64,000 bases of DNA. Source: Serinicoccus chungangensis (GTDB lineage: Bacteria; Actinomycetota; Actinomycetes; Actinomycetales; Dermatophilaceae). The translations under genes were made by a program, and so were the position numbers. The DNA lies in NCBI RefSeq assembly GCF_001483745.1, contig NZ_LQBL01000011.1:146012-210011 (forward strand). Direction: 5' to 3'. This document shows positions 47,959 to 58,858 of this stretch, one piece after another; positions within the stretch are counted from its first letter, which is position 1, and each line of letters begins with the position of its first letter. Below the pieces are notes generated by a model, which worked only from the letters and a program-made list of their open reading frames with translations, was not told the origin of the DNA and ran no database searches.

Positions 47959-48359
47959 CGACCACCACGAACACCACGGAAGAAGGATTCGTCATGGAAG
48001 CCAGGGCGCAGGCGCGGTTCGTCCGCGTGACGCCGATGAAGGCCCGCCGTGTCGTCGACCTCATCCGGGGCAAGAGCGTCCCGGAGGCGCAGGCCCTCAT
48101 GCGGTTCGCCCCGCAGAGCGCCAGCGAGCCGGTGCTCAAGGTCCTGAACAGCGCGGTCGCCAACGCCCGGCACGCCGCCGACAGCAGCGGCACGGGCATC
48201 GACGAGGCCCGCCTCGTCGTCGCCTCCGCCTTCGTCGACGAGGGCCCGACCATGAAGCGGTTCCGGCCGCGCGCCCAGGGCCGCGCCAGCCGCATCAACA
48301 AGCGCACGAGCCACATCACCGTGGTCGTCGCCGAGAAGACCAAGGGAGGTGCCCGCTGA
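47955..48359 (+). CDS. rplV: 50S ribosomal protein L22
   Basis: 134 residues. The core [20 protein letters not shown] begins at an internal Met (47994). I kept ATG 47955, which overlaps rpsS (ATGA) and gives a Thr-rich 13-residue extension. The beta-hairpin loop [19 protein letters not shown] lines the exit tunnel. Confidence 0.96.
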   Translation: MTTTTNTTEEGFVMEARAQARFVRVTPMKARRVVDLIRGKSVPEAQALMRFAPQSASEPVLKVLNSAVANARHAADSSGTGIDEARLVVASAFVDEGPTMKRFRPRAQGRASRINKRTSHITVVVAEKTKGGAR

Positions 48360-49213
48360 TGGGGCAGAAGATCAACCCGAACGGCTACCGCCTGGGCATC
48401 ACGACCGACCACCGCAGCCGCTGGTTCGCCGACTCCACCAAGGAGGGGCAGCGCTACCGCGACTACGTGAAGGAAGACGTCGCGATCCGTGAGCTGCTGT
48501 CCACCGGGATGGACCGGGCCGGCATCTCCAAGGTCGAGATCGAGCGCACCCGCGACCGCGTCCGCGTCGACATCCACACGGCCCGCCCGGGGATCGTCAT
48601 CGGGCGCCGCGGTGCCGAGGCCGACCGTCTGCGGGGCGCCCTGGAGAAGCTCACCGGCAAGCAGGTCCAGCTCAACATCCTCGAGGTGAAGAACCCCGAG
48701 GTGGACGCCCAGCTGGTGGCCCAGGGCATCGCCGAGCAGCTGGCCGCCCGCGTGACCTTCCGTCGCGCGATGCGCAAGGGCATGCAGTCCGCCCTGCGCG
48801 CCGGCGCCAAGGGCATCCGGATCCAGTGCTCGGGCCGTCTCGGCGGTGCCGAGATGTCCCGGTCGGAGTTCTACCGCGAGGGCCGCGTGCCGCTGCACAC
48901 CCTGCGCGCCAACATCGACTACGGCCTGTACGAGGCCAAGACGACCTTCGGCCGGATCGGCGTGAAGGTCTGGATCTACAAGGGCGACCTGACCGCCAAG
49001 GAGCTCGCGCGCGAGGAGGCCCAGGCCCCCAGCGGGCGGGGCGACCGGCGCGGCGGCCGCGGTGGCCGTGGCGGCCCCGGGGGCGAGCGTGGCGAGCGCC
49101 GCGGCCGTGCCCCGCGCCGCGACGAGGCCGCGACCTCCGAGCAGGCCCCCGCGGCTGCGCAGGCCGACTCGGCGACCGCCGCCCCCGCTACCACCGAGGG
49201 AGAGCAGTCCTGA
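48359..49213 (+). CDS. rpsC: 30S ribosomal protein S3
   Basis: 284 residues. N-terminal KH domain ([15 protein letters not shown] GxxG-type loop) and C-terminal S3 domain ([20 protein letters not shown]). A Gly/Arg-rich and Ala/Thr-rich tail (from about 215) is longer than in E. coli, as usual in actinobacteria. One-base overlap with rplV and with rplP. Confidence 0.97.
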   Translation: MGQKINPNGYRLGITTDHRSRWFADSTKEGQRYRDYVKEDVAIRELLSTGMDRAGISKVEIERTRDRVRVDIHTARPGIVIGRRGAEADRLRGALEKLTGKQVQLNILEVKNPEVDAQLVAQGIAEQLAARVTFRRAMRKGMQSALRAGAKGIRIQCSGRLGGAEMSRSEFYREGRVPLHTLRANIDYGLYEAKTTFGRIGVKVWIYKGDLTAKELAREEAQAPSGRGDRRGGRGGRGGPGGERGERRGRAPRRDEAATSEQAPAAAQADSATAAPATTEGEQS

Positions 49214-49632
49214 TGTTGATTCCCCGTCGCGTCAAGCACCGCAAGCAGCACCACCCGGGCCGCTCCGGCACCGCCAAGGGTGGCACCCAGCTCGCGTTCG
49301 GTGACTACGGCATCCAGGCCCTCGCGCCGGCCTACGTCACCAACCGGCAGATCGAGTCGGCTCGTATCGCCATGACCCGCTACATCAAGCGAGGCGGCAA
49401 GGTGTGGATCAACATCTACCCCGACCGTCCGCTGACCAAGAAGCCGGCCGAGACCCGCATGGGCTCCGGCAAGGGCTCGCCCGAGTGGTGGGTGGCCAAC
49501 GTCAAGCCGGGCCGCGTCATGTTCGAGCTGTCCGGTGTGTCCGAGGACGTCGCCCGCGAGGCGCTGCGTCTGGCGATGCACAAGCTGCCCATGAAGTCCC
49601 GTTTCGTCTCCCGTGAGGGTGGTGACATCTGA
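49213..49632 (+). CDS. rplP: 50S ribosomal protein L16
   Basis: 139 residues ([16 protein letters not shown], then [19 protein letters not shown] and [19 protein letters not shown]). It shapes the A-site tRNA elbow region. Confidence 0.98.
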   Translation: MLIPRRVKHRKQHHPGRSGTAKGGTQLAFGDYGIQALAPAYVTNRQIESARIAMTRYIKRGGKVWINIYPDRPLTKKPAETRMGSGKGSPEWWVANVKPGRVMFELSGVSEDVAREALRLAMHKLPMKSRFVSREGGDI

Positions 49633-49880
49633 TGGCTGTCGGTTCCGACAACCTGACCCCCGAGCAGCTGCGCGGTCTGGAGGACGGCCCCCTGGCCGAT
49701 GCCCTGGCCGAGGCCAAGAAGGAGCTGTTCAACCTGCGCTTCCAGTCCGCCACCGGGCAGCTGGAGAGCCATGGCCGGCTGCGCGCGGTCCGCAAGGACA
49801 TCGCGCGGATCTACACGGAGATGCGCGAGCGCGAGCTCGGCATCGGCCGTGCGTCCGACGAGAACGAGAAGGTGGGCTGA
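49632..49880 (+). CDS. rpmC: 50S ribosomal protein L29
   Basis: 82 residues, two-helix protein ([20 protein letters not shown], then [18 protein letters not shown]). One-base overlap with rplP. Confidence 0.97.
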   Translation: MAVGSDNLTPEQLRGLEDGPLADALAEAKKELFNLRFQSATGQLESHGRLRAVRKDIARIYTEMRERELGIGRASDENEKVG

Positions 49881-49882
49881 GC

Positions 49883-50224
49883 ATGAGCGAGAGCACCCAG
49901 ACCCAGGCCGACACGGCCCCCGCGTCGGTCGAGGCGCACGAGCCCAGCGAGAGCTCGCTCGGGCACGGCGGAGACCGCAACTACCGCAAGGCCCGTCAGG
50001 GCTACGTCGTCAGCGACAAGATGGACAAGACCATCGTCGTCCAGGTCGAGGACCGCGTGAAGCACGGCCTCTACGGCAAGGTCATCCGCACGACCAACAA
50101 GGTCAAGGTGCACGACGAGGCCAACACCGCGGGCGTCGGCGACCGGGTCCTCATCATGGAGACCCGCCCGCTGTCCGCCACCAAGCGGTGGCGGCTGGTC
50201 GACATCCTCGAGAAGGCCAAGTAG
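49883..50224 (+). CDS. rpsQ: 30S ribosomal protein S17
   Basis: 113 residues. A 30-residue polar extension precedes [20 protein letters not shown] and [19 protein letters not shown]. It binds 16S rRNA early in assembly. It ends the S10 operon. Confidence 0.97.
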   Translation: MSESTQTQADTAPASVEAHEPSESSLGHGGDRNYRKARQGYVVSDKMDKTIVVQVEDRVKHGLYGKVIRTTNKVKVHDEANTAGVGDRVLIMETRPLSATKRWRLVDILEKAK

Positions 50225-50336
50225 GCCGAACCCGTGCGGGACCCCCCGGGTCCCGCCAACGAACCCTTTCATCCACGACGTCTGGCCAGGCTCGGCCCCC
50301 GCGGGCGAGAACCAGCCGGCAGTAGGAGAACGAACA

Positions 50337-50705
50337 GTGATCCAGCAGGAGTCGCGACTGCGCGTCGCCGACAACACCGGTGCCAAGGAGCTCCTGTGCA
50401 TCCGCGTGCTCGGCGGTTCCGGCCGCCGCTACGCGGGCATCGGGGACACCATCGTGGCGACCGTGAAGGACGCCATCCCCGGCGGCAACGTCAAGAAGGG
50501 CGATGTCGTCAAGGCGGTCGTCGTCCGCACCCGCAAGGAGCGCCGTCGTCCCGACGGCAGCTACATCCGTTTCGACGAGAACGCCGCGGTCATCCTCAAG
50601 AACGACGGAGACCCCCGCGGCACCCGCATCTTCGGCCCGGTGGGCCGCGAGCTGCGCGACAAGCGATTCATGCGGATCGTCTCGCTCGCGCCGGAGGTGA
50701 TCTGA
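50337..50705 (+). CDS. rplN: 50S ribosomal protein L14
   Basis: 122 residues from GTG 50337 after GTAGGAG ([40 protein letters not shown]). First gene of the spc operon, 112 bp after rpsQ; no strong promoter is visible in the gap. Confidence 0.98.
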   Translation: MIQQESRLRVADNTGAKELLCIRVLGGSGRRYAGIGDTIVATVKDAIPGGNVKKGDVVKAVVVRTRKERRRPDGSYIRFDENAAVILKNDGDPRGTRIFGPVGRELRDKRFMRIVSLAPEVI

Positions 50706-50708
50706 GAC

Positions 50709-51053
50709 ATGGCGAAGATGAAGATCAAGAAGAACGACCTGGTGCAGGTCATCGCCGGCAAGGACAAGGGCCTGCAGGGCCGCGTCATCGCCGTGCACAC
50801 CGACACCGGACGCGTGCTGGTCGAGGGCGTCAACCGCATCACCAAGCACACGCGTGCCGGTGGCCAGCGCGGCGTCAACACCGGCGGCATCCAGGTCCAG
50901 GAGGCCCCCATCCACGTGTCCAACGTGATGGTGGTCGACCCGGAGACCAAGAAGCCGACGCGGATCAAGACCCGTGTCGAGCAGGTGGACCGCGATGGCC
51001 GTGACAAGACGGTGCGCACCCGCGTGGCGGTGCGCTCGGGTAAGGACCTCTGA
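50709..51053 (+). CDS. rplX: 50S ribosomal protein L24
   Basis: 114 residues with the KOW motif near the N-terminus ([20 protein letters not shown]). One of the first proteins to bind 23S rRNA. Confidence 0.97.
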   Translation: MAKMKIKKNDLVQVIAGKDKGLQGRVIAVHTDTGRVLVEGVNRITKHTRAGGQRGVNTGGIQVQEAPIHVSNVMVVDPETKKPTRIKTRVEQVDRDGRDKTVRTRVAVRSGKDL

Positions 51054-51055
51054 GC

Positions 51056-51655
51056 ATGACTGACACGATCACCGAGACCACCGAGACGCAGGCCGGTTCC
51101 TCGGCCGCGGCGGCACCCCGGCTCAAGGCGCGGTACCGCCAGGACATCGTCCCGGCCATGACCGAGCAGTTCGGCTACGCCAACCCCATGCAGGTGCCCG
51201 GCCTGGTGAAGGTCACCGTCAACATGGGTGTCGGGGAGGCCGCTCGCGACAGCAAGCTCATCGAGGGCGCCATCCGGGACCTGGCGACGATCACCGGCCA
51301 GAAGCCGTCCGTCACCAAGGCCCGCAAGTCCATCGCCCAGTTCAAGCTGCGCGAGGGTATGCCGATCGGCGCCCACGTGACGCTGCGCGGGGACCGGATG
51401 TGGGAGTTCCTCGACCGGCTGCTCTCCCTCGCGCTGCCGCGCATCCGTGACTTCCGCGGGCTGTCCCCGCGGCAGTTCGACGGCAACGGCAACTACACCT
51501 TCGGCCTGGTGGAGCAGTCGATGTTCCACGAGATCGACCAGGACAAGATCGACCGGGTCCGCGGCATGGACATCACGCTGGTGACCACGGCCTCGACCGA
51601 CGACGAGGGCCGGGCGCTGCTCAAGCACCTGGGCTTCCCGTTCAAGGAGAACTGA
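51056..51655 (+). CDS. rplE: 50S ribosomal protein L5
   Basis: 199 residues. A 20-residue Thr-rich start precedes the family core ([20 protein letters not shown], then [23 protein letters not shown]). It carries 5S rRNA. Contains a GGTATGCC octamer at 51356, here giving normal codons. Confidence 0.97.
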   Translation: MTDTITETTETQAGSSAAAAPRLKARYRQDIVPAMTEQFGYANPMQVPGLVKVTVNMGVGEAARDSKLIEGAIRDLATITGQKPSVTKARKSIAQFKLREGMPIGAHVTLRGDRMWEFLDRLLSLALPRIRDFRGLSPRQFDGNGNYTFGLVEQSMFHEIDQDKIDRVRGMDITLVTTASTDDEGRALLKHLGFPFKEN

Positions 51656-51657
51656 GC

Positions 51658-51843
51658 ATGGCCAAGACCGCTCTCATCAACAAGGCCAACCGCAAGCCGA
51701 AGTTCAAGGTGCGCGCCTACACCCGCTGCCAGCGGTGCGGCCGCCCGCACTCGGTCTACCGCAAGTTCGGCCTGTGCCGCATCTGCCTGCGCGAGATGGC
51801 GCACCGCGGCGAGCTGCCCGGTGTCACCAAGTCGAGCTGGTGA
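51658..51843 (+). CDS. rpsN: 30S ribosomal protein S14, zinc type (type Z)
   Basis: 61 residues with CQRC and CRIC zinc ligands in [20 protein letters not shown]. The short zinc form, in its usual spc place. Confidence 0.98.
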   Translation: MAKTALINKANRKPKFKVRAYTRCQRCGRPHSVYRKFGLCRICLREMAHRGELPGVTKSSW

Positions 51844-51915
51844 GGCGGGCCGTCCCGCCCGTCCTCCGGCACACCCCCCACTGACGTAACCACCTACCTG
51901 GAACATCGAAGGTCG

Positions 51916-51936
51916 CCCCGGGCACCATGCCCGGGG
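51916..51936. repeat. 9-bp perfect hairpin before rpsH
   Basis: CCCCGGGCA (51916-51924) and TGCCCGGGG (51928-51936) with a three-base loop, 31 bases before the rpsH start. It could be a processing or regulatory stem in the spc mRNA. Confidence 0.6.
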
Positions 51937-51967
51937 GGAAACCGCGGTGAGAAAGGGCACGAAGCCC

Positions 51968-52366
51968 ATGACCATGACCGACCCGATCGCGGACATGCTG
52001 ACCCGGATCCGGAACGCCAACTCGGCGCACAAGGACCAGGTCTCCATGCCGTACTCCAAGCTGAAGGCGACCATCGCCGACATCCTCAAGGCCGAGGGCT
52101 ACATCGCCTCCTGGTCCTCCGCGGATGCCGAGGTGGGCACCACGCTGATCATCGACCTCAAGTACGGCCCCAACCGGGAGCGCTCCATCGCCGGCGTGCG
52201 CCGCGTCTCCAAGCCGGGCCTGCGTGTCTACGCGAAGTCCACCAACCTGCCCCGCGTGCTGGGCGGCCTGGGCGTGGCGATCATCTCCACGTCCTCCGGC
52301 CTGCTCACCGACCGTCAGGCGGCCGAGAAGGGCGTCGGCGGCGAAGTGCTCGCCTACGTCTGGTGA
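51968..52366 (+). CDS. rpsH: 30S ribosomal protein S8
   Basis: 132 residues ([19 protein letters not shown] start; [20 protein letters not shown] signature). I chose ATG 51968, where homologues begin. An in-frame GTG at 51947 has a better-looking Shine-Dalgarno but would add seven unmatched residues. In E. coli S8 represses the spc operon. Confidence 0.96.
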   Translation: MTMTDPIADMLTRIRNANSAHKDQVSMPYSKLKATIADILKAEGYIASWSSADAEVGTTLIIDLKYGPNRERSIAGVRRVSKPGLRVYAKSTNLPRVLGGLGVAIISTSSGLLTDRQAAEKGVGGEVLAYVW

Positions 52367-52396
52367 CCCGGAGCAGAAGGTAAGGAGCTCACAAGA

Positions 52397-52936
52397 ATGT
52401 CTCGTATCGGACGACTCCCCGTCACCGTCCCCTCCGGTGTCGACGTGGCCATCGACGGCTCGACCGTCACGGTCAAGGGGCCCAAGGGTCAGCTCGCGCT
52501 CGACGTCGTCGAGCCCATCTCGGTGGCTGCGGGCGAGGACGGCAGCATCGAGGTGACCCGACCCGACGACGAGCGCGACTCGCGCTCGCGGCACGGGCTC
52601 ACCCGCAGCCTCATCGCCAACATGGTCGAGGGTGTGACCAACGGTTACACCAAGAAGCTCGAGATCCACGGCACCGGTTACCGCGTGGTGGCCCGGGGCA
52701 GTGACCTCGAGTTCGCGCTCGGCTACAGCCACCCCATCCTCATCCAGGCCCCGGAGGGCATCACCTTCACGGTCGAGAACCCCACGCGGTTCTCGGTCAC
52801 GGGCATCGACAAGCAGCAGGTCGGCGAGGTCGCCGCGAACATCCGCAAGCTGCGCAGGCCGGACCCCTACAAGGGCAAGGGCGTGCGCTACGAGGGTGAG
52901 CGCATCCGCCGCAAGGTCGGAAAGGCTGGTAAGTAA
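52397..52936 (+). CDS. rplF: 50S ribosomal protein L6
   Basis: 179 residues with two similar alpha/beta domains ([47 protein letters not shown]). Near the factor-binding site. GTAAGGAG precedes the start. Confidence 0.98.
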   Translation: MSRIGRLPVTVPSGVDVAIDGSTVTVKGPKGQLALDVVEPISVAAGEDGSIEVTRPDDERDSRSRHGLTRSLIANMVEGVTNGYTKKLEIHGTGYRVVARGSDLEFALGYSHPILIQAPEGITFTVENPTRFSVTGIDKQQVGEVAANIRKLRRPDPYKGKGVRYEGERIRRKVGKAGK

Positions 52937-52939
52937 GCC

Positions 52940-53314
52940 ATGGCACAGATCGTCAAGCGCGCCAAGAGCAAGAGCGCAGCACGGGGCCGTCGTCACGTGC
53001 GGCTGCGCAAGAAGGTCACCGGGACCGCGGAGCGTCCGCGCATCGTGGTCAACCGGTCCTCGCGTCACGTCTTCGTCCAGCTCGTGGACGACACCAAGAG
53101 CGCCACCGTGGCCTCTGCCTCCACCATGGAGGCGGACCTGCGTGCCCTGGAGGGCGACAAGACGGCCAAGGCCAGGCGGGTCGGCGAGCTGATCGCCGAG
53201 CGTGCCAAGGCGGCGGGCGTCGACGCGGCGGTCTTCGACCGTGGCGGCAACCGGTACGCCGGCCGCGTGGCCGCGATCGCGGAGGGCGCCCGCGAGGGCG
53301 GCCTGGCGCTCTGA
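52940..53314 (+). CDS. rplR: 50S ribosomal protein L18
   Basis: 124 residues ([40 protein letters not shown]). Binds 5S rRNA with L5. Confidence 0.98.
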   Translation: MAQIVKRAKSKSAARGRRHVRLRKKVTGTAERPRIVVNRSSRHVFVQLVDDTKSATVASASTMEADLRALEGDKTAKARRVGELIAERAKAAGVDAAVFDRGGNRYAGRVAAIAEGAREGGLAL

Positions 53315-53350
53315 TTCGGACCTGCGAGAACGAGGAAAGAGGACTTTTCG

Positions 53351-54025
53351 ATGGCTGGTGACTTCCAGCGACGTGGAACCGGGTCCGGTTCCACGTCCGG
53401 CGACGCCCGCGACAACCGTCGCGGCGGCCGGGACAGCAACAACCGAGACAACCGTGACGGCCGTGGTGGCCGCGGGGGTCGGGACGACGACCGCAACCAG
53501 TACCTCGAGCGCGTCGTGACGATCAACCGCGTGGCCAAGGTCGTCAAGGGTGGCCGCCGCTTCAGCTTCACCGCGCTCGTCGTGGTGGGGGACGGCGACG
53601 GCACCGTGGGCGTCGGCTACGGCAAGGCCAAGGAGGTGCCGGCCGCGATCTCCAAGGGCGTCGAGGAGGCGAAGAAGAACTTCTTCCGCGTCCCCCGGAT
53701 CGCCGGCACCATCCCGCACCCGATCCAGGGCGAGGCCGCCGCCGGTGTCGTCATGCTCAAGCCGGCCAGCCCGGGTACCGGTGTCATCGCCGGTGGTCCG
53801 GTGCGCGCCGTGCTCGAGTGCGCGGGGATCCACGACGTCCTGAGCAAGTCGCTCGGGTCGAGCAACTCCATCAACATCGTGCACGCCACCGTCGCGGCGC
53901 TGCAGGGTCTCGAGCAGCCCGAGGCCGTCGCGGCCCGTCGGGGCAAGTCGCTCGAGGAGGTCGCGCCGCACGCCATGCTCAAGGCTCGTGCGGAGGCCGC
54001 GGCCGAGGCGAAGGCAGGTGCCTGA
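53351..54025 (+). CDS. rpsE: 30S ribosomal protein S5
   Basis: 224 residues. An Arg/Gly/Asp-rich extension (1-50) precedes the dsRNA-binding-like domain ([20 protein letters not shown]) and the C-terminal domain ([20 protein letters not shown]). Involved in accuracy and translocation. Confidence 0.97.
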   Translation: MAGDFQRRGTGSGSTSGDARDNRRGGRDSNNRDNRDGRGGRGGRDDDRNQYLERVVTINRVAKVVKGGRRFSFTALVVVGDGDGTVGVGYGKAKEVPAAISKGVEEAKKNFFRVPRIAGTIPHPIQGEAAAGVVMLKPASPGTGVIAGGPVRAVLECAGIHDVLSKSLGSSNSINIVHATVAALQGLEQPEAVAARRGKSLEEVAPHAMLKARAEAAAEAKAGA

Positions 54026-54207
54026 TGGCCAAGCTCAAGGTGACCCAGATCAAGTCCACCGTCGGCACGAAGCACATGCACCGGGAGACCGTCCGGAGCC
54101 TGGGCCTCAAGCGGATCGGGGACACCGTCGTCAAGGAGGACCGCCCGGAGTTCCGGGGCATGGTCCGCACGGTCGCCCACCTGGTGACCGTGGAGGAGGT
54201 TGACTGA
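54025..54207 (+). CDS. rpmD: 50S ribosomal protein L30
   Basis: 60 residues ([40 protein letters not shown]). One-base overlap with rpsE. Confidence 0.97.
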   Translation: MAKLKVTQIKSTVGTKHMHRETVRSLGLKRIGDTVVKEDRPEFRGMVRTVAHLVTVEEVD

Positions 54208-54208
54208 T

Positions 54209-54679
54209 ATGGCCGACAGCACCACCCGCCGCGAGGCGGCCGCGCTGAAGGTGCACCACCTGCGTCCGGCCCCCGGCGCCAAGACCGCGAAGACCCGTGT
54301 GGGTCGCGGTGAGGCGTCCAAGGGCAAGAGCGCGGGTCGTGGCACCAAGGGCACGAAGGCCCGGTACCAGGTGCCGGCGACCTTCGAGGGCGGCCAGACC
54401 CCCATGCACATGCGGCTGCCCAAGCTGCGTGGGTTCACGAACCCGTTCAAGGTGACCTACCAGGTCGTCAACCTCGACACCCTCGCCACCCTCTTCCCCG
54501 AGGGCGGCACCGTCGGGACCGACGAGCTCGTCGCCAAGGGTGCGGTCCGCAAGGGCCAGCCCGTCAAGGTGCTCGGCACCGGCGAGGTGTCGGTCGCGCT
54601 CGACGTGACCGCCACGAAGTTCTCGGCCTCCGCCAAGGAGAAGATCGAGGCTGCCGGTGGGAGCGCCACCGAGGCCTGA
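54209..54679 (+). CDS. rplO: 50S ribosomal protein L15
   Basis: 156 residues ([56 protein letters not shown]). ATG 54209 is chosen; the ATG three codons earlier overlaps rpmD. Confidence 0.97.
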   Translation: MADSTTRREAAALKVHHLRPAPGAKTAKTRVGRGEASKGKSAGRGTKGTKARYQVPATFEGGQTPMHMRLPKLRGFTNPFKVTYQVVNLDTLATLFPEGGTVGTDELVAKGAVRKGQPVKVLGTGEVSVALDVTATKFSASAKEKIEAAGGSATEA

Positions 54680-54707
54680 GGTTCCGGGCCCGGCCCCGCC
54701 ACACCTC

Positions 54708-54748
54708 CAGTGAGGCCCTGCGTCGCCCCGCGGCGCGGGGCCTCACTG
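54708..54748 (+). terminator. Stem-loop after rplO
   Basis: CAGTGAGGCCC (54708-54718) pairs with GGGCCTCACTG (54738-54748), with further GC pairing in between. It separates the ribosomal part of the spc operon from secY, so secY probably has its own promoter too (TATCGT at 54775-54780 is a weak candidate). Confidence 0.75.
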
Positions 54749-54862
54749 CTACCCACCCCCACCACCCCTGGTGTTATCGTCGGGGGCGACTCATGCTCGC
54801 CTCCCCGGGCGCGTCGTCGACCGCGACGACCGGCGTCGGGGGAGACCCACAGGAGGACCTGA

Positions 54863-56188
54863 ATGCTCTCCGCCTTCGTGCGCGCGTTCAAGACGCCCGA
54901 TCTTCGCAAGAAGATCCTCTTCACGCTCGCCATCATGGCGCTGTACCGGCTCGGGACGCACATCCCGACGCCCGGCGTCGACTACGGCCTGGTGCAGCAG
55001 TGCCTCAACACCGCCGAGCTCTCGGGCAACGTGCTGGGCATGGTCAACCTGTTCTCCGGCGGGGCCATGGTGCAGCTGTCCATCTTCGCGCTGGGGATCA
55101 TGCCGTACATCACCGCGGCGATCATCGTGCAGCTGCTCACCGTGGTCATCCCGCGGTTCGAGCAGCTCAAGAAGGAGGGGCAGTCGGGTCAGACCAAGAT
55201 GACCCAGTACACCCGCTACCTCACGATCGGCCTCGCGGTCCTCCAGGCGTCCACCCTCGTGACCATCGCCCGGGAGCCGGCCCGGTTGTTCGGCACCACG
55301 TGCACCACCGTGATGCCCGACGACGGCATCTGGACGCTGGCGCTCATGGTGCTGACGATGACCGCGGGCACCGGCCTCATCATGTGGCTGGGCGAGCTGA
55401 TCACCGAGAAGGGTGTCGGCAACGGGATGTCGCTGCTGATCTTCATCTCCATCGCCGCGGGGTTCCCGGCGGCCCTGGGCACGATCTACCAGAGCTCGGT
55501 GACCACCTTCGTGCTCGTCATGCTGCTCGGTCTGGTCATCATGACGCTGGTCGTCTACGTCGAGCAGTGCCAGCGCCGCATCCCGGTGCAGTACGCCAAG
55601 CGGATGGTGGGTCGTCGCCAGTACGGCGGGACCTCGACCTACATCCCGCTCAAGCTCAACATGGCCAACGTCATCCCCATCATCTTCGCCAGCTCGATCC
55701 TCATGCTCCCCTCGCTGCTGGCCAACTTCAACCGGCCGACGGAGCCGGGGGCCACGGCTCCCGCCTGGGTGGGCTTCATCGACCGCTACCTGTCCATGGG
55801 TGCCACCGGCTCCGGTACCCACTGGGTCTACATGCTGCTCTACGCGGCCATGATCATCTTCTTCTGCTTCTTCTACACGTCGGTGACGTTCAACCCGACC
55901 GAGGTGGCGGACAACATGAAGCGATACGGCGGCTTCATCCCGGGCATCCGGGCCGGTCGTCCCACCGCCGAGTACCTCGAGTACGTCATCAACCGCATCA
56001 CCACCCCCGGTGCGCTCTACCTCGCCGGACTGGCCGTCATCCCGCTCATCGCCTTCAACGTCATGGGGGTGGCCAACTTCCCGCTGGGCGGCGCCTCGAT
56101 CCTCATCATCGTGGGCGTCGGCCTGCAGACGGTGAAGCAGATCGAGTCCCAGCTCCAGCAGCACGACTACGAAGGGTTCCTCCGCTGA
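54863..56188 (+). CDS. secY: Preprotein translocase subunit SecY
   Basis: 441 residues, ten membrane segments. The plug/signature TPGVDYGLVQQ and FSGGAMVQLSIFALGIMPYI are in the N-terminal half; MWLGELITEKGVGNGMSLLI and the basic cytosolic loop with QYAKRMVGRRQYGG follow. It forms the Sec channel with SecE. AGGAGG stands seven bases before ATG 54863. Its last codon overlaps adk. Confidence 0.98.
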   Translation: MLSAFVRAFKTPDLRKKILFTLAIMALYRLGTHIPTPGVDYGLVQQCLNTAELSGNVLGMVNLFSGGAMVQLSIFALGIMPYITAAIIVQLLTVVIPRFEQLKKEGQSGQTKMTQYTRYLTIGLAVLQASTLVTIAREPARLFGTTCTTVMPDDGIWTLALMVLTMTAGTGLIMWLGELITEKGVGNGMSLLIFISIAAGFPAALGTIYQSSVTTFVLVMLLGLVIMTLVVYVEQCQRRIPVQYAKRMVGRRQYGGTSTYIPLKLNMANVIPIIFASSILMLPSLLANFNRPTEPGATAPAWVGFIDRYLSMGATGSGTHWVYMLLYAAMIIFFCFFYTSVTFNPTEVADNMKRYGGFIPGIRAGRPTAEYLEYVINRITTPGALYLAGLAVIPLIAFNVMGVANFPLGGASILIIVGVGLQTVKQIESQLQQHDYEGFLR

Positions 56189-56796
56189 TGCGCCTCATCC
56201 TGCTCGGGCCCCCCGGTGCCGGCAAGGGCACCCAGGCCGCCCACGTGTCCGCCGCCCATGGCGTCCCCGCCATCTCCACCGGTGACATCTTCCGGGCCAA
56301 CATCAAGGACGAGACCGACCTCGGCCTGCAGGTCAAGCAGATCACCGCCTCCGGGGGCTACGTCCCCGACGAGATCACCAACGCGATCGTGCGGGACCGC
56401 CTGGCCCGGCCCGACGCGGCCGCGGGCTTCCTGCTCGACGGCTACCCCCGGACCACCGGCCAGGTGGAGGCGCTCGACGAGATGCTCGGCGACGCCGGCC
56501 ACCAGCTGGACGTCGTGGTCGAGCTGACGGTCGACACCGACGAGGTCGTCCAGCGGCTGCTCGCCCGGGCCCAGGAGCAGGGCCGGGCCGACGACACCGA
56601 GGAGGTCATCCGCGAGCGCATGCGGATGTACGCCGAGGAGACGGCCCCGCTCGCCGCCCACTACAAGGCGCGCGGCCTGCTCCGGCGGGTCGACGGGATG
56701 GGGTCCGTCGAGGAGGTCACCGGCCGCATCGAGGCCGCCCTGTCGCAGGTGCCGGCCGCTGCCGCCGGCACGCCGGGCACCACCGGCGAGAGCTGA
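56188..56796 (+). CDS. adk: Adenylate kinase, short form
   Basis: 202 residues. P-loop GPPGAGKGTQ at residues 7-16; STGDIFRANI (AMP site), LDGYPRTTGQ, and a short lid (ARAQEQGRADDTEEVIRERM) without zinc-finger insertion. Converts ATP + AMP to two ADP. One-base overlaps with secY and map. Confidence 0.98.
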   Translation: MRLILLGPPGAGKGTQAAHVSAAHGVPAISTGDIFRANIKDETDLGLQVKQITASGGYVPDEITNAIVRDRLARPDAAAGFLLDGYPRTTGQVEALDEMLGDAGHQLDVVVELTVDTDEVVQRLLARAQEQGRADDTEEVIRERMRMYAEETAPLAAHYKARGLLRRVDGMGSVEEVTGRIEAALSQVPAAAAGTPGTTGES

Positions 56797-57671
56797 TGTC
56801 CCTCCTCCGGCGTCGGCCCCGCATCGAGGCCAAGACCCCGGACCAGCTCATCGCCATGCGGCGGGCGGGCCAGGTGGTGGCGCGGACGCTGGCCCTGGCC
56901 ACCGAGCACGCCAGCGCCGGGACGAGCACCCGCGAGCTCGACACCCTGGCCGAGGAGGCGATCCGTAGCGCCGGGGCGACACCGAGCTTCCTGGGCTACC
57001 ACGGCTTCACCGGCAGCCTGTGCATCTCGGTCAACGACGAGGTGGTGCACGGCATACCCGGACCGCGTGTCCTGGCCGACGGGGACCTCGTCTCCATCGA
57101 CTGCGGGGCCATCGTCGAGGGGTGGCACGGGGACGCCGCCGTCAGCCTCGTCGTCGGCGGCCGGGACCGGGCTCGCGCCGCGGACCTCGCCCTCATGGAC
57201 GACACCGAGGCATCGCTGTGGGCCGGCATCGCGGCGCTGCGTCCGGGGGGCCGGTTGTACGCCGTGGGGGACGCGGTCGAGGAGTCCGTCGACGCGGCCC
57301 TGGAGCGACGCCGTCGGGAGGGGGTGCCGGGGGTGCAGGTCTACGGCATCCTCGAGGACTACACCGGTCACGGGATCGGCCGGGAGATGCACATGGACCC
57401 GCACGTGCCCAACTACGGGGTCACCTCGAGCGGACCCACGGTCCCCTCCGGGTCGACCTTCGCCATCGAGCCGATGGTCACCCTCGGCAGCATCGAGACG
57501 CGGACCCTCGCCGACGACTGGACGGTCGTCACCTCCGACGGCAGCCGCGCGGCCCACTGGGAGCACACCGTCGCGGTCACCGACGCGGGGCTGTGGGTGC
57601 TCACGGCGACCGACGGGGGAGCGGCCGGGCTCGCCCGCGTCGGCGCGGACTTCGCCCCCCTGTGCGACTGA
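56796..57671 (+). CDS. map: Methionine aminopeptidase, type I
   Basis: 291 residues. Metal ligands appear in SIDCGAIVEGWHGDAAV (two Asp), GHGIGREMHMDPHVPNY (His), FAIEPMVTLGS (Glu) and HWEHTVAVTDAG (Glu). It removes the initiator Met. HGIPGPR uses the rare Ile codon ATA inside a GGCATACC octamer (57051-57058). Confidence 0.96.
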   Translation: MSLLRRRPRIEAKTPDQLIAMRRAGQVVARTLALATEHASAGTSTRELDTLAEEAIRSAGATPSFLGYHGFTGSLCISVNDEVVHGIPGPRVLADGDLVSIDCGAIVEGWHGDAAVSLVVGGRDRARAADLALMDDTEASLWAGIAALRPGGRLYAVGDAVEESVDAALERRRREGVPGVQVYGILEDYTGHGIGREMHMDPHVPNYGVTSSGPTVPSGSTFAIEPMVTLGSIETRTLADDWTVVTSDGSRAAHWEHTVAVTDAGLWVLTATDGGAAGLARVGADFAPLCD

Positions 57672-57717
57672 CGCGGGCGTCCTAGGACCGGAGCGGGCCC
57701 GCTGGGGGTCCGGGCGA

Positions 57718-57748
57718 TTGGCCTTGGGGGTTGCCGTTCCCGTAGGAT
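57718..57748 (+). promoter_or_regulatory. Probable infA promoter
   Basis: TAGGAT (57743-57748) is a good -10. The -35 is unclear: TTGGCC (57718-57723, 19-bp spacer) fits best. Confidence 0.5.
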
Positions 57749-57803
57749 GGTGCGTCGGCCCTGCGTGGGCCGAGTCCAGTGCAATACAGGGAATGTGGAG
57801 GAC

Positions 57804-58025
57804 ATGGCGAAGAAGGACGGCGTCATTGAGATCGAGGGCACGGTTGTCGAGGCCCTCCCGAACGCGAACTTCCGGGTCGAGCTCACCAACGGTCACGTGG
57901 TGCTGGCTCACATCTCCGGGAAGATGCGGCAGCACTACATCCGGATCCTCCCCGAGGACCGCGTGGTGGTGGAGCTCAGCCCGTACGACCTGACCCGCGG
58001 TCGCATCGTCTTCCGCTACCGCTGA
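57804..58025 (+). CDS. infA: Translation initiation factor IF-1
   Basis: 73-residue OB-fold protein ([40 protein letters not shown]). It blocks the A site during initiation. ATG 57804 follows GGAGG closely; the upstream open frame is not part of the protein. Confidence 0.98.
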   Translation: MAKKDGVIEIEGTVVEALPNANFRVELTNGHVVLAHISGKMRQHYIRILPEDRVVVELSPYDLTRGRIVFRYR

Positions 58026-58096
58026 GGTCCGCGGCCTCCCGGCCGCGATCCTCACCCCACCCCCGCACAGATCCACTCCACCGAAGGCAGGAAGCC

Positions 58097-58210
58097 ATGA
58101 AGGTTCAGCCGAGCGTGAAGAAGATCTGCGACAAGTGCAAGGTGATCCGCCGTCACGGGCGGGTCATGGTGATCTGCGACAACCTGCGCCACAAGCAGCG
58201 TCAGGGCTGA
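58097..58210 (+). CDS. rpmJ: 50S ribosomal protein L36
   Basis: 37 residues ([20 protein letters not shown] start). Zinc ligands C11, C14, C27 and His32 make it the zinc-bound form. Confidence 0.97.
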   Translation: MKVQPSVKKICDKCKVIRRHGRVMVICDNLRHKQRQG

Positions 58211-58424
58211 GCAGACCACCACCCAGCGCACGCGTCGCAGCTTCGATGCGTCGACCACAACTGCATACCGTCACCACCCAGATGACGCAGCACCCGACCC
58301 CCGCCGACCGGCGGGACGTCACCCCTGGCCGCGAGAGCCGGGGACCGCGGGCGACCGAGCCCACCAGACGATGCGGACCGGTGCTGCACCAGACTCTCGC
58401 ACGACTCCCAAGGAGCACTGCCAC

Positions 58425-58802
58425 ATGGCACGACTCATCGGTGTCGACCTGCCGCGCGACAAGCGCGTCGAGGTCGCTCTCACCTACATCTTCGGCGTGG
58501 GCCGCACCCGCGCCGAGCAGACTCTCCAGGCCACGGGCGTCGACCCGTCGACCCGGGTCAAGGACCTGACGGAAGAGCAGCTGGTCTCCCTGCGCGACCA
58601 CCTCGAGGGCAGCTTCCGCCTCGAGGGCGACCTCCGCCGCGAGGTCGCCGCCGACATCCGCCGCAAGGTGGAGATCGGCAGCTACCAGGGGCTGCGGCAC
58701 CGCCGCGGGCTCCCGGTGCACGGTCAGCGCACCAAGACCAACGCGCGCACCCGCAAGGGACCCAAGCGCACCGTCGCCGGCAAGAAGAAGGCCGGCAAGT
58801 AA
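58425..58802 (+). CDS. rpsM: 30S ribosomal protein S13
   Basis: 125 residues ([40 protein letters not shown]; Lys-rich tail). Contacts P-site tRNA. 214 bp after rpmJ; AAGGAG precedes the start. Confidence 0.98.
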   Translation: MARLIGVDLPRDKRVEVALTYIFGVGRTRAEQTLQATGVDPSTRVKDLTEEQLVSLRDHLEGSFRLEGDLRREVAADIRRKVEIGSYQGLRHRRGLPVHGQRTKTNARTRKGPKRTVAGKKKAGK

Positions 58803-58858
58803 TCCTGTCGCGGCCTCGCCCCGACACCTCAGTCTTGCTCTTCCGCTAGGAGAACCAC